A stretch of DNA of 7,468 bases from Gammaproteobacteria bacterium. Its GTDB lineage: Bacteria; Pseudomonadota; Gammaproteobacteria; Chromatiales; Sedimenticolaceae. A program made the position numbers and the translations under genes. Shown one piece after another: positions 1-7,071 of this stretch. How positions within the stretch are numbered: position 1 is the stretch's first letter; each line of letters starts with the position of its first letter. The stretch spans positions 1 to 7,468 of the forward strand of contig JAGRHE010000142.1 in NCBI GenBank assembly GCA_020445165.1. Direction: 5' to 3'. The notes beneath the pieces were generated by a model, which saw only the letters and a program-made list of their open reading frames with translations, ran no database searches and had not been told where the DNA came from.

Positions 1-266
1 CCCTTGCTCGCGTTGAGGGTGCGGAAATGGATGCCGCAGGCATCGGCGCCGCGCGCCATGAAACCGCCCAGGGCGTCGATCTCGCGCACCAGGTGGCCCT
101 TGCCGATGCCACCGATCGCCGGGTTGCAGCTCATCGCGCCAAGGGTCTCGATGCTGTGCGTGAGCAGCAGGGTACGCACGCCCATGCGCGCGGCGGCCAG
201 TGCGGCCTCGCTGCCGGCGTGGCCGCCGCCGACTATGATCACGTCATAGGACTGTGCATGAAACAT
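1..266 (-). CDS. mnmG: MnmG (GidA), tRNA uridine 5-carboxymethylaminomethyl modification enzyme, N-terminal part
   Basis: FAD-dependent subunit of the MnmE-MnmG complex, which installs the (carboxymethyl)aminomethyl group at C5 of wobble U34 in several tRNAs in the cytoplasm. Only the first 88 residues are present; the gene runs off the left edge (the family is about 630 aa). Directly visible are the Rossmann FAD motif G13-G-G-H-A-G18 followed by [11 protein letters not shown], and the family signature [23 protein letters not shown] (residues 46-68), which includes the conserved C47. The ATG at 266-264 gives an N-terminus ([15 protein letters not shown]) aligned with known MnmG proteins. No good Shine-Dalgarno sequence precedes it. 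It is divergent from the plus-strand lipoprotein gene and is separated from its partner mnmE by about 5.4 kb, although the two are often close neighbours. Confidence 0.97.
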   Translation of the reverse strand, partial: MFHAQSYDVIIVGGGHAGSEAALAAARMGVRTLLLTHSIETLGAMSCNPAIGGIGKGHLVREIDALGGFMARGADACGIHFRTLNASK

Positions 267-291
267 TGCGGAATACCCGGAAAAAACGCCC

Positions 292-352
292 GTGGAACAG
301 GCGCTTATTCTAATCCAAGCGGCGCCAGGGCGTCACCGTGGCAATGTTCCAC
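292..352. repeat. Inverted repeat GTGGAACA / TGTTCCAC flanking the mnmG promoter
   Basis: An exact 8-bp inverted repeat with arms at 292-299 (GTGGAACA) and 345-352 (TGTTCCAC). The arm centres are 53 bp apart, about five helical turns. The midpoint (322) coincides with the middle of the candidate mnmG promoter. I found the core GTTCCAC or its complement nowhere else in the window. Each arm equals one half of the parS consensus described for Pseudomonas ParB (TGTTCCAC|GTGGAACA), but the halves are apart and in the opposite order, so this is not a full parS. It could be a looping operator, a pair of half-parS sites or chance. Confidence 0.4.
307..336 (-). promoter_or_regulatory. Candidate sigma-70 promoter for mnmG
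   Basis: Reading the minus strand, GTGACG (336-331, 4 of 6 matches to TTGACA) is followed after 18 nt by TAGAAT (312-307, 5 of 6 matches to TATAAT). Transcription would start near 300, about 34 nt upstream of the mnmG ATG. The position in the divergent intergenic region and the AT-rich -10 in a GC-rich background support it. It was judged by eye only. Confidence 0.4.
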
Positions 353-389
353 CCGGTTTCGCGGTCCCATACGAAGGTCCCTTTCGCAC

Positions 390-393
390 GGAG
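390..393 (+). promoter_or_regulatory. Ribosome binding site fixing the start of the redox lipoprotein
   Basis: GGAG lies 7 nt before the ATG at 401. The frame is also open further upstream to an ATG at 338, but that start has no comparable ribosome site and would place about 21 charged residues before the signal peptide. The Shine-Dalgarno sequence and the lipobox together select 401. Confidence 0.6.
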
Positions 394-400
394 CAATGTC

Positions 401-934
401 ATGCGCTTTCTGACACTCGGTCTCGCCCTGCTGCTCACCGCCTGCGCGCAGGCGGTCGACCAGGCGGAGCAGCCACGGCCGCTGCCGGCCTTCAGCCAGA
501 CCGGCGCGGATGCCTGGCTCAACGGCCCGCCGCTGACGGTGGATGATGTGCGCGGCAAGGTCCTGCTGGTCGACGTGTGGACCTTCGGCTGCTGGAACTG
601 CTACCGCTCCTTTCCCTGGTTGAACGCGATGGAGAAGCGTCTTGCCGGCGAGGACTTCCTGGTGATCGGTATCCATTCGCCGGAGTTCGCGCATGAACGC
701 GAGGCGGCGGCCGTCGCGGCCAAGATCGAGAAGTTCGGGCTGCAGCACCCGGTCATGCTCGACAATGACTTTGCCTACTGGCGGGCGTTGGAAAACCGCT
801 ACTGGCCGGCTTTTTACCTGGTCGACAGGGAGGGGATGATCCGCCATGTCCACGTCGGTGAGACACATGCCGGTGATGCCCAGGCGGAGCAGATCGAGGA
901 ACGAATCCGCGCCCTGCTGGCCGAACAGAGGTAA
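401..934 (+). CDS. Thioredoxin-like lipoprotein (TlpA/DipZ-like redoxin)
   Basis: A 177-aa predicted periplasmic thiol-disulfide protein. Residues 1-14 form a short lipoprotein signal peptide with lipobox L12-T-A-C15. Ala at +2 suggests outer-membrane sorting by the E. coli Lol rule. The mature protein has a thioredoxin fold: a strand ending in LLVDVWTF, the redox motif C64-W-N-C67 followed by YRSFPWLN, then FLVIGIHSPEF, and the cis-proline segment YWP136AFYLVDREG. The W-[TF]-x-C-x-N-C and WPAxYL(I/V)D motifs resemble the DipZ C-terminal-like branch of TlpA proteins more than classical DsbA or thioredoxin. A resolving CxxC argues for a reductase or isomerase-type role, but the substrate is unknown. 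The gene lies 82 nt before the moxR-DUF58-tgpA unit on the same strand, so it may serve that envelope system. It could alternatively be an independent gene. Confidence 0.88.
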   Translation: MRFLTLGLALLLTACAQAVDQAEQPRPLPAFSQTGADAWLNGPPLTVDDVRGKVLLVDVWTFGCWNCYRSFPWLNAMEKRLAGEDFLVIGIHSPEFAHEREAAAVAAKIEKFGLQHPVMLDNDFAYWRALENRYWPAFYLVDREGMIRHVHVGETHAGDAQAEQIEERIRALLAEQR

Positions 935-963
935 TCGCTTCGGCCCCGGCCTCACTGGAGAAA

Positions 964-993
964 GTGTCCGCGCCGCCGCTAAGCTTCGATAAT
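964..993 (+). promoter_or_regulatory. Weak candidate promoter before moxR
   Basis: GATAAT (988-993, 5 of 6 matches to the -10 consensus) lies 23 nt before the moxR ATG. An 18-nt spacer separates it from GTGTCC (964-969), a poor -35 with 3 of 6 matches. AGGA at 1003-1006 is the likely ribosome site. The 82-nt gap after the lipoprotein gene holds no clear terminator, so read-through from that gene is equally possible. Confidence 0.25.
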
Positions 994-1016
994 CTCCAAG
1001 ACAGGAACGGGAATCG

Positions 1017-1958
1017 ATGCAAGAGGCCGTGATCAAACATCAGGCGACCACCGACAGCAGCATCCTGCGCGAGGTTCTTGCGGACGCCGGCCAGCTGATC
1101 GTCGGCAAGCCACGCGAGTTGCGCCTGGCCCTGTGCTGCCTGCTCGCCGGTGGCCACCTGCTGATCGAGGACGTGCCCGGCGTTGGCAAGACCACGCTGG
1201 CGCATGTGCTGGCACGCCTGTTGGGCCTGGATTTCCAGCGCATCCAGTTCACCGCTGACATGTTGCCTGCCGACATCCTCGGCGTTTCGATCTACGACCG
1301 CGAAGAGGGCCGCTTCCATTTTCATCCCGGGCCGGTGTTCGCCCAGCTGGTGCTGGCCGACGAGATCAACCGGGCAACACCCAAGACGCAGAGTGCGCTG
1401 CTCGAAGCGATGGAAGAGGGCCAGGTCACCGCCGACGGCGAGACGCGCGAGCTGCCGACGCCGTTCTTCGTCGTTGCGACACAGAATCCGCGCCAGCAGA
1501 TCGGCACCTTCGGTCTGCCCGAATCCCAGCTCGACCGCTTCCTGATGCGTATCAGCCTCGGCTACCCGCAAGCGGAGGCCGAGCGCGAGTTGTTGGCCGG
1601 TGCCGACCGGCGCAGCATGCTGCGCGAGCTGCCGGCACGAATCGATGCGGATACCCTGCTCGAATTCCAGGCCCGGGTCGACAAGGTCCACGTGGCCGGG
1701 GTGATCCTCGATTATGTGCAGGCACTGTTGGCGGCAACCCGTAACTCACCGCGCTGGGAGCTGGGCCTGTCACCTCGCGCCGGCCTCGCCCTGTTGCGCG
1801 CGGCGCGCGCCTGGGCGCTGATCGATGGGCGCATGCTGGTCGTGCCCGAGGACGTGCAGGCCGTATTGCCCAGTGTCGCTGGTCATCGCCTGCTCAGCCT
1901 CGACAGTGACACCGACGCGCTGATCCGGGAACTGATCGAAACGGTCGCGGTACCTTGA
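1017..1958 (+). CDS. MoxR-family AAA+ ATPase
   Basis: A 313-aa cytoplasmic AAA+ ATPase of the MoxR family, thought to act as a chaperone in maturation or assembly of partner proteins. Visible motifs, in order: Walker A G55-V-G-K58-T-T within EDVPGVGKTT; the MoxR-typical stretch FTADMLPADILGV (78-90); Walker B LVLADE116 followed by INRA; sensor 1 in VVATQNP (N157); the arginine-finger region ESQLDRF (R174); and sensor 2 LSPRAGLALL (R254). Length is typical and the protein appears complete. It is followed after 46 nt by the DUF58 gene and then tgpA, the same order as the Pseudomonas aeruginosa PA2875-PA2873 locus. The specific client is inferred to be the DUF58/TgpA membrane pair; it is not shown by the sequence. 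Confidence 0.95.
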   Translation: MQEAVIKHQATTDSSILREVLADAGQLIVGKPRELRLALCCLLAGGHLLIEDVPGVGKTTLAHVLARLLGLDFQRIQFTADMLPADILGVSIYDREEGRFHFHPGPVFAQLVLADEINRATPKTQSALLEAMEEGQVTADGETRELPTPFFVVATQNPRQQIGTFGLPESQLDRFLMRISLGYPQAEAERELLAGADRRSMLRELPARIDADTLLEFQARVDKVHVAGVILDYVQALLAATRNSPRWELGLSPRAGLALLRAARAWALIDGRMLVVPEDVQAVLPSVAGHRLLSLDSDTDALIRELIETVAVP

Positions 1959-1967
1959 ACGGTCGCA

Positions 1968-1985
1968 CCCGGCGCCACGGCCGGG
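1968..1985 (+). other. GC hairpin between moxR and the DUF58 gene
   Basis: CCCGGC (1968-1973) and GCCGGG (1980-1985) form a 6-bp all-GC stem with a 6-nt loop in the 46-nt gap. There is no following T-run, so it is not a standard intrinsic terminator. It could pause transcription, protect the moxR 3' end or tune expression of the next gene. In such GC-rich DNA it may also be incidental. Confidence 0.3.
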
Positions 1986-2004
1986 GAGCGGGGCGGAACC
2001 CAGC

Positions 2005-2940
2005 ATGGCACTGAACGGTTTCATGCGCCTGGAGCGCGCTGCCGACAACGGCATGGTCGAGGTCGGCGCGCGGCGCATCTACATCCTGCCGACCCGGTAC
2101 GGCCTGATCTTTGCCGTGCTGGTATTCCTGATGCTGCTCGGTGCGGTCAACTACGGCAACAACCCGGCCCACCTGTTGACCTTCCTGCTTGCCGCGATCG
2201 GCAGCAACGCGATCTATCTCACCTGGCGCAACCTGCGCGGCCTGCACCTGCGTTGCCTGGGCGGTGCACCGGTTTTCGCCGGGCAGACCGCGGACTGGGT
2301 GATCGAGGTGCGTGGTGATGCACGTGAGCGCCCGGCGTTGCAGTTCACGCTGGGTGATGGCGAGCCGTTGATCATGGACCTGGCTGCCGGCCAGGTCGAT
2401 CGCAGCACGCTGCCGCTGATCGCCAACCAGCGCGGCCTGCTCGCGCCCGGTAGGCTGATGGTCAGTACCCAGTACCCGGTCGGCCTGTTCCGCGCCTGGT
2501 GTTACGTCGACTGTTCGCGCCCACTGCTGGTGTATCCGCGGCCCGGTCCCGCTTGGGATTGCGCTGGCAGCGAGGGTGCCATGGCCGAGGGCGAGAGCGA
2601 TGGTAGCGGCACCGAGGATTTCGCCGGCCTGCGGCGCTATGTCGCCGGCGATCAGCCATCGCGCATCGACTGGAAGAGTTATGCCCGTGACCGCGGCCTG
2701 AACACCCGTCTGTTCAGTGGCCAGGCGCTGGCACCGCTGTGGCTGGAATGGGACCAGGCACCGGGCAACGACACCGAGGAGAAACTGTCGTCGTTGTGTC
2801 GCGCAGTGATCGATGCCGAGGCCGGCGGGCGCGAATACGGTCTGCGCACTCCGCAGGGAAAGGTCGAACCCGGCAGCGGCCCGAGTCATCGTCATCGTTG
2901 TCTGCGCCTGCTGGCGCTGTACGGTAAAGCGCATGCGTGA
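2005..2940 (+). CDS. DUF58 membrane protein, MoxR/TgpA partner
   Basis: A 311-aa inner-membrane protein of the DUF58 family. Two hydrophobic segments at about 32-49 and 54-73 form a hairpin, followed by a soluble region. The DUF58 signature lies at about 206-236: FAGLRRYVAGDQPSRIDWK and then SYARDRGLNTRLF, with the conserved GD..R-I-x-W-K pattern. The C-terminus (AGGREYGLRTP, then PSHRHRCLRLLALYG) is typical of the version linked to MoxR and TgpA, so the protein is complete. ATG 2005 is chosen because GGA ends 7 nt upstream; Met7 at 2023 is an alternative. The last 8 nt overlap the tgpA start. The biochemical function is unknown; genetic linkage suggests it couples the cytoplasmic MoxR ATPase to the membrane transglutaminase-like protein. 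Confidence 0.93.
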   Translation: MALNGFMRLERAADNGMVEVGARRIYILPTRYGLIFAVLVFLMLLGAVNYGNNPAHLLTFLLAAIGSNAIYLTWRNLRGLHLRCLGGAPVFAGQTADWVIEVRGDARERPALQFTLGDGEPLIMDLAAGQVDRSTLPLIANQRGLLAPGRLMVSTQYPVGLFRAWCYVDCSRPLLVYPRPGPAWDCAGSEGAMAEGESDGSGTEDFAGLRRYVAGDQPSRIDWKSYARDRGLNTRLFSGQALAPLWLEWDQAPGNDTEEKLSSLCRAVIDAEAGGREYGLRTPQGKVEPGSGPSHRHRCLRLLALYGKAHA

Positions 2941-4918
2941 CGCACTGGCGACATTGCCGATTCCCGGCCGCCTGCTTGCGCTGCTGTTGCTGCTGTTGTC
3001 GGCACTGATGGCACCGCACGCGTCCAACCTCAGCCCATCGGTGCTGGCGTTCTTCTATATCACCGCCGTGTGGCGCATGCTGGCGATCCATCGCCCGGAC
3101 TGGATGCCCGGTCGCTGGACCCTGATGCTACTGATGGTGGCCGCGCTGGCACTGGTGGTGTTCAGCACCGAGATCAGCGACGGGCGCCTGGCAGGCACCG
3201 CGCTGCTGGTGGTGATGCTCGGGCTCAAACTGCTCGAACTGCGCGCGCGGCGTGACATCCACGTGACCGTGTTCCTCGGTTACTTCCTGGTCCTGACCCA
3301 GTTGCTGTACGACCAGTCGCTGGCGCTGGCGATCTACCTGTTCGTCGGCGTGGTTGCACTGACCGTGATCCAGGTCGGATTGAACCGGGTCCATGTCGAT
3401 CTGTTGCGCCAGGCGCGCAACACGCTGGCGATACTGGGCGGTGCGCTGCCGCTGGCGCTGGTCGTGTTCCTGCTGTTCCCGCGCCTGGATGCGCCGCTGT
3501 GGGCGATCAACACGAACTCGGCCGTGACCGGCATCAGCGGTGAGATGACCCTGGGTGATATCGGCAAACTGAGCCAGTCGAACGCGGTCGCATTCCGGGC
3601 CACCTTCTTCGGCGCCGAACCGCGGCCGGAGCAGCGTTACTGGCGTGGACCGGTGCTGTGGCAGACGGACGGGCGGCGCTGGTCCGGCAGCGCACGCACC
3701 GCGTTGCTACAACAGCCGACCACGCGCCGCTCGGCGCCGCTGCAGTACGAAGTGATCATGGAACCGACCGGTGAATACTGGATGTTCGGGCTCGACCTGG
3801 TCGTGGACATTCCGCAGGGCGCCCAACTCAACCGCAATTCGGCGCTGGTCGGCAAGCAACGCATCGACAAGCGGCTGAGTTACCGTGCCGGATCCGACCC
3901 CTACCAGAGTCCGGCCATGCTCGGTGAGTATGAGCGCGAACTGGGCCTGCAGTTGCCGCAACAGCTGTCCGCGCGCATCCGCGAGCTGGCCGGGCGCTGG
4001 CAGGCAGAGGCCGCTGGTGAGCCGGCGCAGATCGCGCAAAAGGCGCTGGATTTCTTCCGCCAACAACCGTTCGTCTACACCCTGGCGCCGGGGCAGCTCG
4101 GCAACGATCCGGTCGACCAGTTCCTGTTCGACACCCAACGTGGTTTCTGCGAGCACTACGCATCGGGCTTCGTCACCCTGATGCGTGCGGCGGGCGTGCC
4201 GGCACGGATCGTGATCGGCTACCAGGGCGGTGAATTCAATCCACGCGCCGGGCATTGGATCGTGCGCCAATCCGACGCCCATGCCTGGGCCGAAATCTGG
4301 CTCGCGGGCAGCGGCTGGTCGCGGTTCGACCCGACCGCGGCGGTCGCACCGGAACGTATCGAACGCTCGATCAACAACAGCGTGGCCGGCGAGGGTGCCG
4401 CCATCGTCTATCGCGGCGATGGTGATGGCATGTTTTCCGATCTGCTGCGCAACGTCGAATGGATTGCCGATGCCGTCGACCTGGGCTGGCATCGCTGGGT
4501 GATCGGCTTCTCGGCCGAACGGCAGAGCAACCTGCTGCAGATGCTCGGGCTCGGCGAGCTGCGCGGGCTCGGCCTGGCGATAGCGTTGCTGATCGGCGCA
4601 GCCCTGGCCGCCGGTCTCGCCTACCTGGTGATGCGCTGGCGGCAACCGAAAATCCGGGATCCACTGCCGCGCATGTGGCAGCGCTTTGTCGTCAAGCTAC
4701 GCCGCGCCGGTATCACGGTGCACAACTGGCAGGGTGCCGACACGGTCTGCAGCCTGGCCATGCAGCGCTTCCCGGGCGCCAGTGATCAGCTGGTGGCGAT
4801 CAATCGCCTGTACGTGCAGTTGCGCTATGGGCGACGGCGCGATCCGCGCCAGATGCAGTCACTGCAGCAGCGCATCCGCGCGTTGCGCCTGCGCGCACGC
4901 GACGCGGTCGCGCAATGA
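2933..4918 (+). CDS. tgpA: TgpA-type membrane protein with periplasmic transglutaminase-like domain
   Basis: A 661-aa inner-membrane protein. The N-terminal third (about 12-183) carries six or seven hydrophobic segments (DUF3488/TgpA_N type). A large periplasmic part (about 184-545) contains the transglutaminase core. One membrane helix follows at about 546-567, then a cytoplasmic DUF4129-like tail (WQRFVVKLRRAGI to QLRYGRR). The catalytic triad is visible: C406 in RGFCEHYASGF, H450 in SDAHAWAEIW and D466 in SRFDPTAA. C406 is the only cysteine outside the tail; the other is C606. Length and layout match P. aeruginosa TgpA (PA2873), reported to be important for viability; its natural substrate is unclear. 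The frame is open upstream to 2813, but only ATG 2933 gives a proper N-terminus, and it overlaps the DUF58 stop by 8 nt (ATGCGTGA). No strong ribosome site is seen, so translation is probably coupled. Confidence 0.93.
   Translation: MRDALATLPIPGRLLALLLLLLSALMAPHASNLSPSVLAFFYITAVWRMLAIHRPDWMPGRWTLMLLMVAALALVVFSTEISDGRLAGTALLVVMLGLKLLELRARRDIHVTVFLGYFLVLTQLLYDQSLALAIYLFVGVVALTVIQVGLNRVHVDLLRQARNTLAILGGALPLALVVFLLFPRLDAPLWAINTNSAVTGISGEMTLGDIGKLSQSNAVAFRATFFGAEPRPEQRYWRGPVLWQTDGRRWSGSARTALLQQPTTRRSAPLQYEVIMEPTGEYWMFGLDLVVDIPQGAQLNRNSALVGKQRIDKRLSYRAGSDPYQSPAMLGEYERELGLQLPQQLSARIRELAGRWQAEAAGEPAQIAQKALDFFRQQPFVYTLAPGQLGNDPVDQFLFDTQRGFCEHYASGFVTLMRAAGVPARIVIGYQGGEFNPRAGHWIVRQSDAHAWAEIWLAGSGWSRFDPTAAVAPERIERSINNSVAGEGAAIVYRGDGDGMFSDLLRNVEWIADAVDLGWHRWVIGFSAERQSNLLQMLGLGELRGLGLAIALLIGAALAAGLAYLVMRWRQPKIRDPLPRMWQRFVVKLRRAGITVHNWQGADTVCSLAMQRFPGASDQLVAINRLYVQLRYGRRRDPRQMQSLQQRIRALRLRARDAVAQ
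4898..4912. terminator. Hairpin at the tgpA/murI convergent junction
   Basis: CGCGAC (4898-4903) and GTCGCG (4907-4912) form a 6-bp stem with a GCG loop. It ends 3 nt before the tgpA stop codon and lies 16-30 nt beyond the murI stop on the other strand. There is no T-run on either side. As the only symmetric structure at this junction it could mark 3' ends in both directions, but it may simply be coding sequence for R-D-A-V-A. Confidence 0.25.
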
Positions 4919-4927
4919 GGTTCGTGC

Positions 4928-5713
4928 TCACAAACCGAGCCTGAGCGCGTCGGCATCCAGGTCGATCAGATTGCGCGCACTGCGCGACAGGTGTGCCGGG
5001 TCGGCACTGCTGAACAGGCGCACCGGCGATCGCTGCGCCTGCTGCGTTTCCAGCTGCAGACGCCGACGCAGCTGCTCGATCACCGCCGGGCCTGGGTCGA
5101 CCAGCTGCACCTCGTCACCGACCACCTGCCGGATCGCGCCGGTCAGAAACGGGAAATGGGTACAGCCGAGGACGTAGGTATCGACGCCGGCAGCATGCAG
5201 GGGCTGCAATTCGGCATGCACCAGGTCGCGCACGCGCGGACTGTCGAGATCCCCTTCCTCGACCGCTTCGACCCAATGGCGACAGGCGCGTTCGAACACA
5301 GTGACCTGGCGGCCATGATCCGAAACCAGGCGTGCGTAGCGGGCACTGCGCAAGGTGCCGGCAGTCGCGAGAACGGCGACACGTCCGCTGCGGGATATGC
5401 CCGCCGCCGGTTTTATCGCCGGCTCCATGCCGATCACCGGCACCGTGAATTCGGCCCTGAGGGCCTCGATCGCGATCGCGGTCGCGGTGTTACAGGCAAC
5501 CACAATCGCCTGTGCCCCCTGTTCGACCAGGAATCTGGCGATTGCACGACTGCGCGCAATCACCTGGGCCTGTTCGCGACCACCGTAGGGTGCGTAGGCC
5601 GAGTCAGCGACATACAGCAGTGGAATGCCGCCGACGCAGTCGAGGGCATGGCGCAGGACGCTCAGGCCACCGACGCCGGAATCGAAGAAGCCGATGGCCG
5701 ATGGCTGGTTCAT
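4928..5713 (-). CDS. murI: Glutamate racemase MurI
   Basis: A 261-aa cytoplasmic, cofactor-independent racemase converting L-glutamate to D-glutamate for the MurD step of peptidoglycan synthesis. Motifs: N-terminal [13 protein letters not shown] (D11, S12), [11 protein letters not shown] (35-44), the first catalytic cysteine C74 in [11 protein letters not shown], and the second, C184, in [10 protein letters not shown] with H186. Length is normal for the family. The ATG (5713-5711) overlaps the mnmE stop as ATGA, and no Shine-Dalgarno sequence is evident, which indicates coupling to mnmE translation. It is the last gene of the minus-strand run yidC-mnmE-murI. Its stop is separated from the convergent tgpA stop by 9 nt. 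E. coli MurI has an N-terminal extension used for activation by the UDP-MurNAc-Ala precursor; this protein starts almost at the core and lacks it. Confidence 0.97.
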   Translation of the reverse strand: MNQPSAIGFFDSGVGGLSVLRHALDCVGGIPLLYVADSAYAPYGGREQAQVIARSRAIARFLVEQGAQAIVVACNTATAIAIEALRAEFTVPVIGMEPAIKPAAGISRSGRVAVLATAGTLRSARYARLVSDHGRQVTVFERACRHWVEAVEEGDLDSPRVRDLVHAELQPLHAAGVDTYVLGCTHFPFLTGAIRQVVGDEVQLVDPGPAVIEQLRRRLQLETQQAQRSPVRLFSSADPAHLSRSARNLIDLDADALRLGL

Positions 5714-7062
5714 TTGCCGATGCAGAAACTGCTGAAGATCTCGCCGAGCAGGTCATCGGCCGAGAATTCGCCGGTGATGGTCGACAACATCAATTGCGCC
5801 TGGCGCAGGTCCTCGGCGAGCAGTTCGCCGGCGCGGCCATCGTCGAGCGCCGCGCGTCCTGCATGCAGCGCTGCCTGGGCGCGTTTTATCGCATCGAGAT
5901 GGCGCCGGCGCGCGCTGAAATCACCCTCGCTGCTGCCGGAATAGGCGACCAGGTGTTTCAGGTGTTCACGCAACAGATCGATGCCCTCACCGGTGAAAGC
6001 GGAGAGGCTGATCTGGTAACCGTCATCACACTCACCCAGTTCGATCGGCGCACCGCTCAGGTCCGCCTTGTTGTGGACCCGGGTGATGCCCAGCCCGGAT
6101 GGCAGATCGGCAGTTGCAAGACCCGCTGCCTGCGGATCGTTGCTACCGTCGTACACCCACAGGGCATGGTCGGCGCTGGCGATCTGCGCACGTGCCCGAC
6201 GCACGCCCTCGCGTTCGACCGCATCACCGGCCTCGCGCAGGCCGGCGGTGTCGATCAGCGTCACCGGCAGACCGTCGATATCGATGTGTTCACGCAGGGC
6301 ATCGCGCGTGGTACCCGGGATGTCGGTGACGATCGCACTGTCGCGCCCGGTCAGTGCATTCATCAGGCTCGACTTGCCCGCGTTCGGCAGGCCGGCGATG
6401 ACCAGGGTCATACCGTCGCGCAGCAGGCGTCCGGTATGGGCACGGCGCAACAGCGTCCGGGTATCTTCGATGCAGGCGTCCAGCTGCTCGTTTATCACGG
6501 TGTCGGCGAGAAAATCGATCTCCTCTTCCGGAAAATCAATCGCCGCCTCGACATGGATACGCAGTTTCGTGATCGCATCGACCAGCGCATGCACCTGTTT
6601 CGAGAACTCGCCATCCAGTGATCGCATGGCAGAACGTGCGGCGGCCTGGGTCTGGCTGTCGATCAGGTCGGCGACCGCTTCGGCCTGGGCCAGGTCGAGC
6701 TTGTCGTTGAGAAAGGCGCGGCGTGAGAATTCACCCGGATCGGCCAGGCGTGCACCCAAAGTCAGTACGTGCTGGAGCAACATCTGCATGACGACCGGAC
6801 CACCATGGCCGTGCAGTTCGAGCACGTCTTCACCGGTGAACGATGCAGGTGCCTGGAAAAACAGCGCGATGCCGTGATCGATCGCAGTGCCATCTGCGGC
6901 GCGAAAATGGGCCACGGTGGCCTGTCGTGGTGCGGGCAATCGCCCCAGCAATTGCGTGGCTATGCTGCGCGTCGAACGGCCTGAGACGCGCACGATGCCA
7001 ACGCCACCACGGCCCGGGGCCGTGGCGATTGCAGCGATGGTATCAGCGGCAAAGTCTGCCAC
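5710..7062 (-). CDS. mnmE: MnmE (TrmE), tRNA modification GTPase
   Basis: A 450-aa GTPase, complete (E. coli 454 aa), working with MnmG on wobble U34. The N-terminal tetrahydrofolate-binding domain opens with [22 protein letters not shown] (7-28). A helical domain follows, interrupted by the G domain: P-loop G224-L-P-N-A-G-K-S231, G2 TDIPGTTRD (246-254), G3 DTAG (271-274) and G4 NKAD (331-334). The C-terminus carries the essential C447-I-G-K450, whose cysteine is required for modification. The start codon is GTG (7062-7060); no internal Met fits the family N-terminus. The gene begins 9 nt after the yidC stop and its own stop overlaps murI by 4 nt. The only ribosome-site-like element is AAGG in the end of yidC, about 14 nt from the GTG, so coupling to yidC is likely. 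Confidence 0.98.
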   Translation of the reverse strand: MADFAADTIAAIATAPGRGGVGIVRVSGRSTRSIATQLLGRLPAPRQATVAHFRAADGTAIDHGIALFFQAPASFTGEDVLELHGHGGPVVMQMLLQHVLTLGARLADPGEFSRRAFLNDKLDLAQAEAVADLIDSQTQAAARSAMRSLDGEFSKQVHALVDAITKLRIHVEAAIDFPEEEIDFLADTVINEQLDACIEDTRTLLRRAHTGRLLRDGMTLVIAGLPNAGKSSLMNALTGRDSAIVTDIPGTTRDALREHIDIDGLPVTLIDTAGLREAGDAVEREGVRRARAQIASADHALWVYDGSNDPQAAGLATADLPSGLGITRVHNKADLSGAPIELGECDDGYQISLSAFTGEGIDLLREHLKHLVAYSGSSEGDFSARRRHLDAIKRAQAALHAGRAALDDGRAGELLAEDLRQAQLMLSTITGEFSADDLLGEIFSSFCIGK

Positions 7063-7069
7063 GTGGCAG
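7056..7069. other. Perfect 14-bp palindrome over the mnmE start codon
   Basis: CTGCCACGTGGCAG is a perfect palindrome spanning the 3' part of the yidC-mnmE gap and the first codons of mnmE. In the mRNA it can fold as a 5-bp stem with an ACGU loop, placing the GUG start partly in loop and partly in stem. Its core CCACGTGG equals the centre of the parS consensus, but the outer positions differ (11 of 16 matches), so parS function is doubtful. Confidence 0.45.
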
Positions 7070-7071
7070 GG

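Noticed and set aside
281..304. Minus-strand CGCC...GGCG hairpin followed by six T, before mnmG, as an intrinsic terminator or attenuator
   Set aside because: The stem is only 4 bp with a 9-nt loop, and the predicted mnmG transcript would start near 300, leaving the first arm mostly untranscribed.
338..400. Upstream extension of the redox lipoprotein to ATG 338
   Set aside because: It would bury the lipoprotein signal peptide behind 21 residues. GGAG sits correctly before ATG 401 and not before 338.
2813..2932. Upstream extension of TgpA within the DUF58 coding region
   Set aside because: The extra 40 residues are arginine- and alanine-rich out-of-frame translation of DUF58. ATG 2933, overlapping the DUF58 stop, gives the family N-terminus.
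753..4645. Long minus-strand open frames opposite moxR, DUF58 and tgpA (312, 377 and 312 codons)
   Set aside because: They lie fully opposite or across boundaries of well-supported genes and have no motifs; they are shadows of third-position GC bias.
4991..6621. Long plus-strand open frames opposite murI and mnmE (317 and 369 codons)
   Set aside because: They are antisense to two unmistakable conserved genes, lack recognisable domains and have the composition expected from GC-rich codon bias.
7055..7070. Full parS site at the yidC-mnmE gap
   Set aside because: The central CCACGTGG matches, but only 11 of 16 positions agree, and bases flanking the core that are conserved in the parS consensus are changed.
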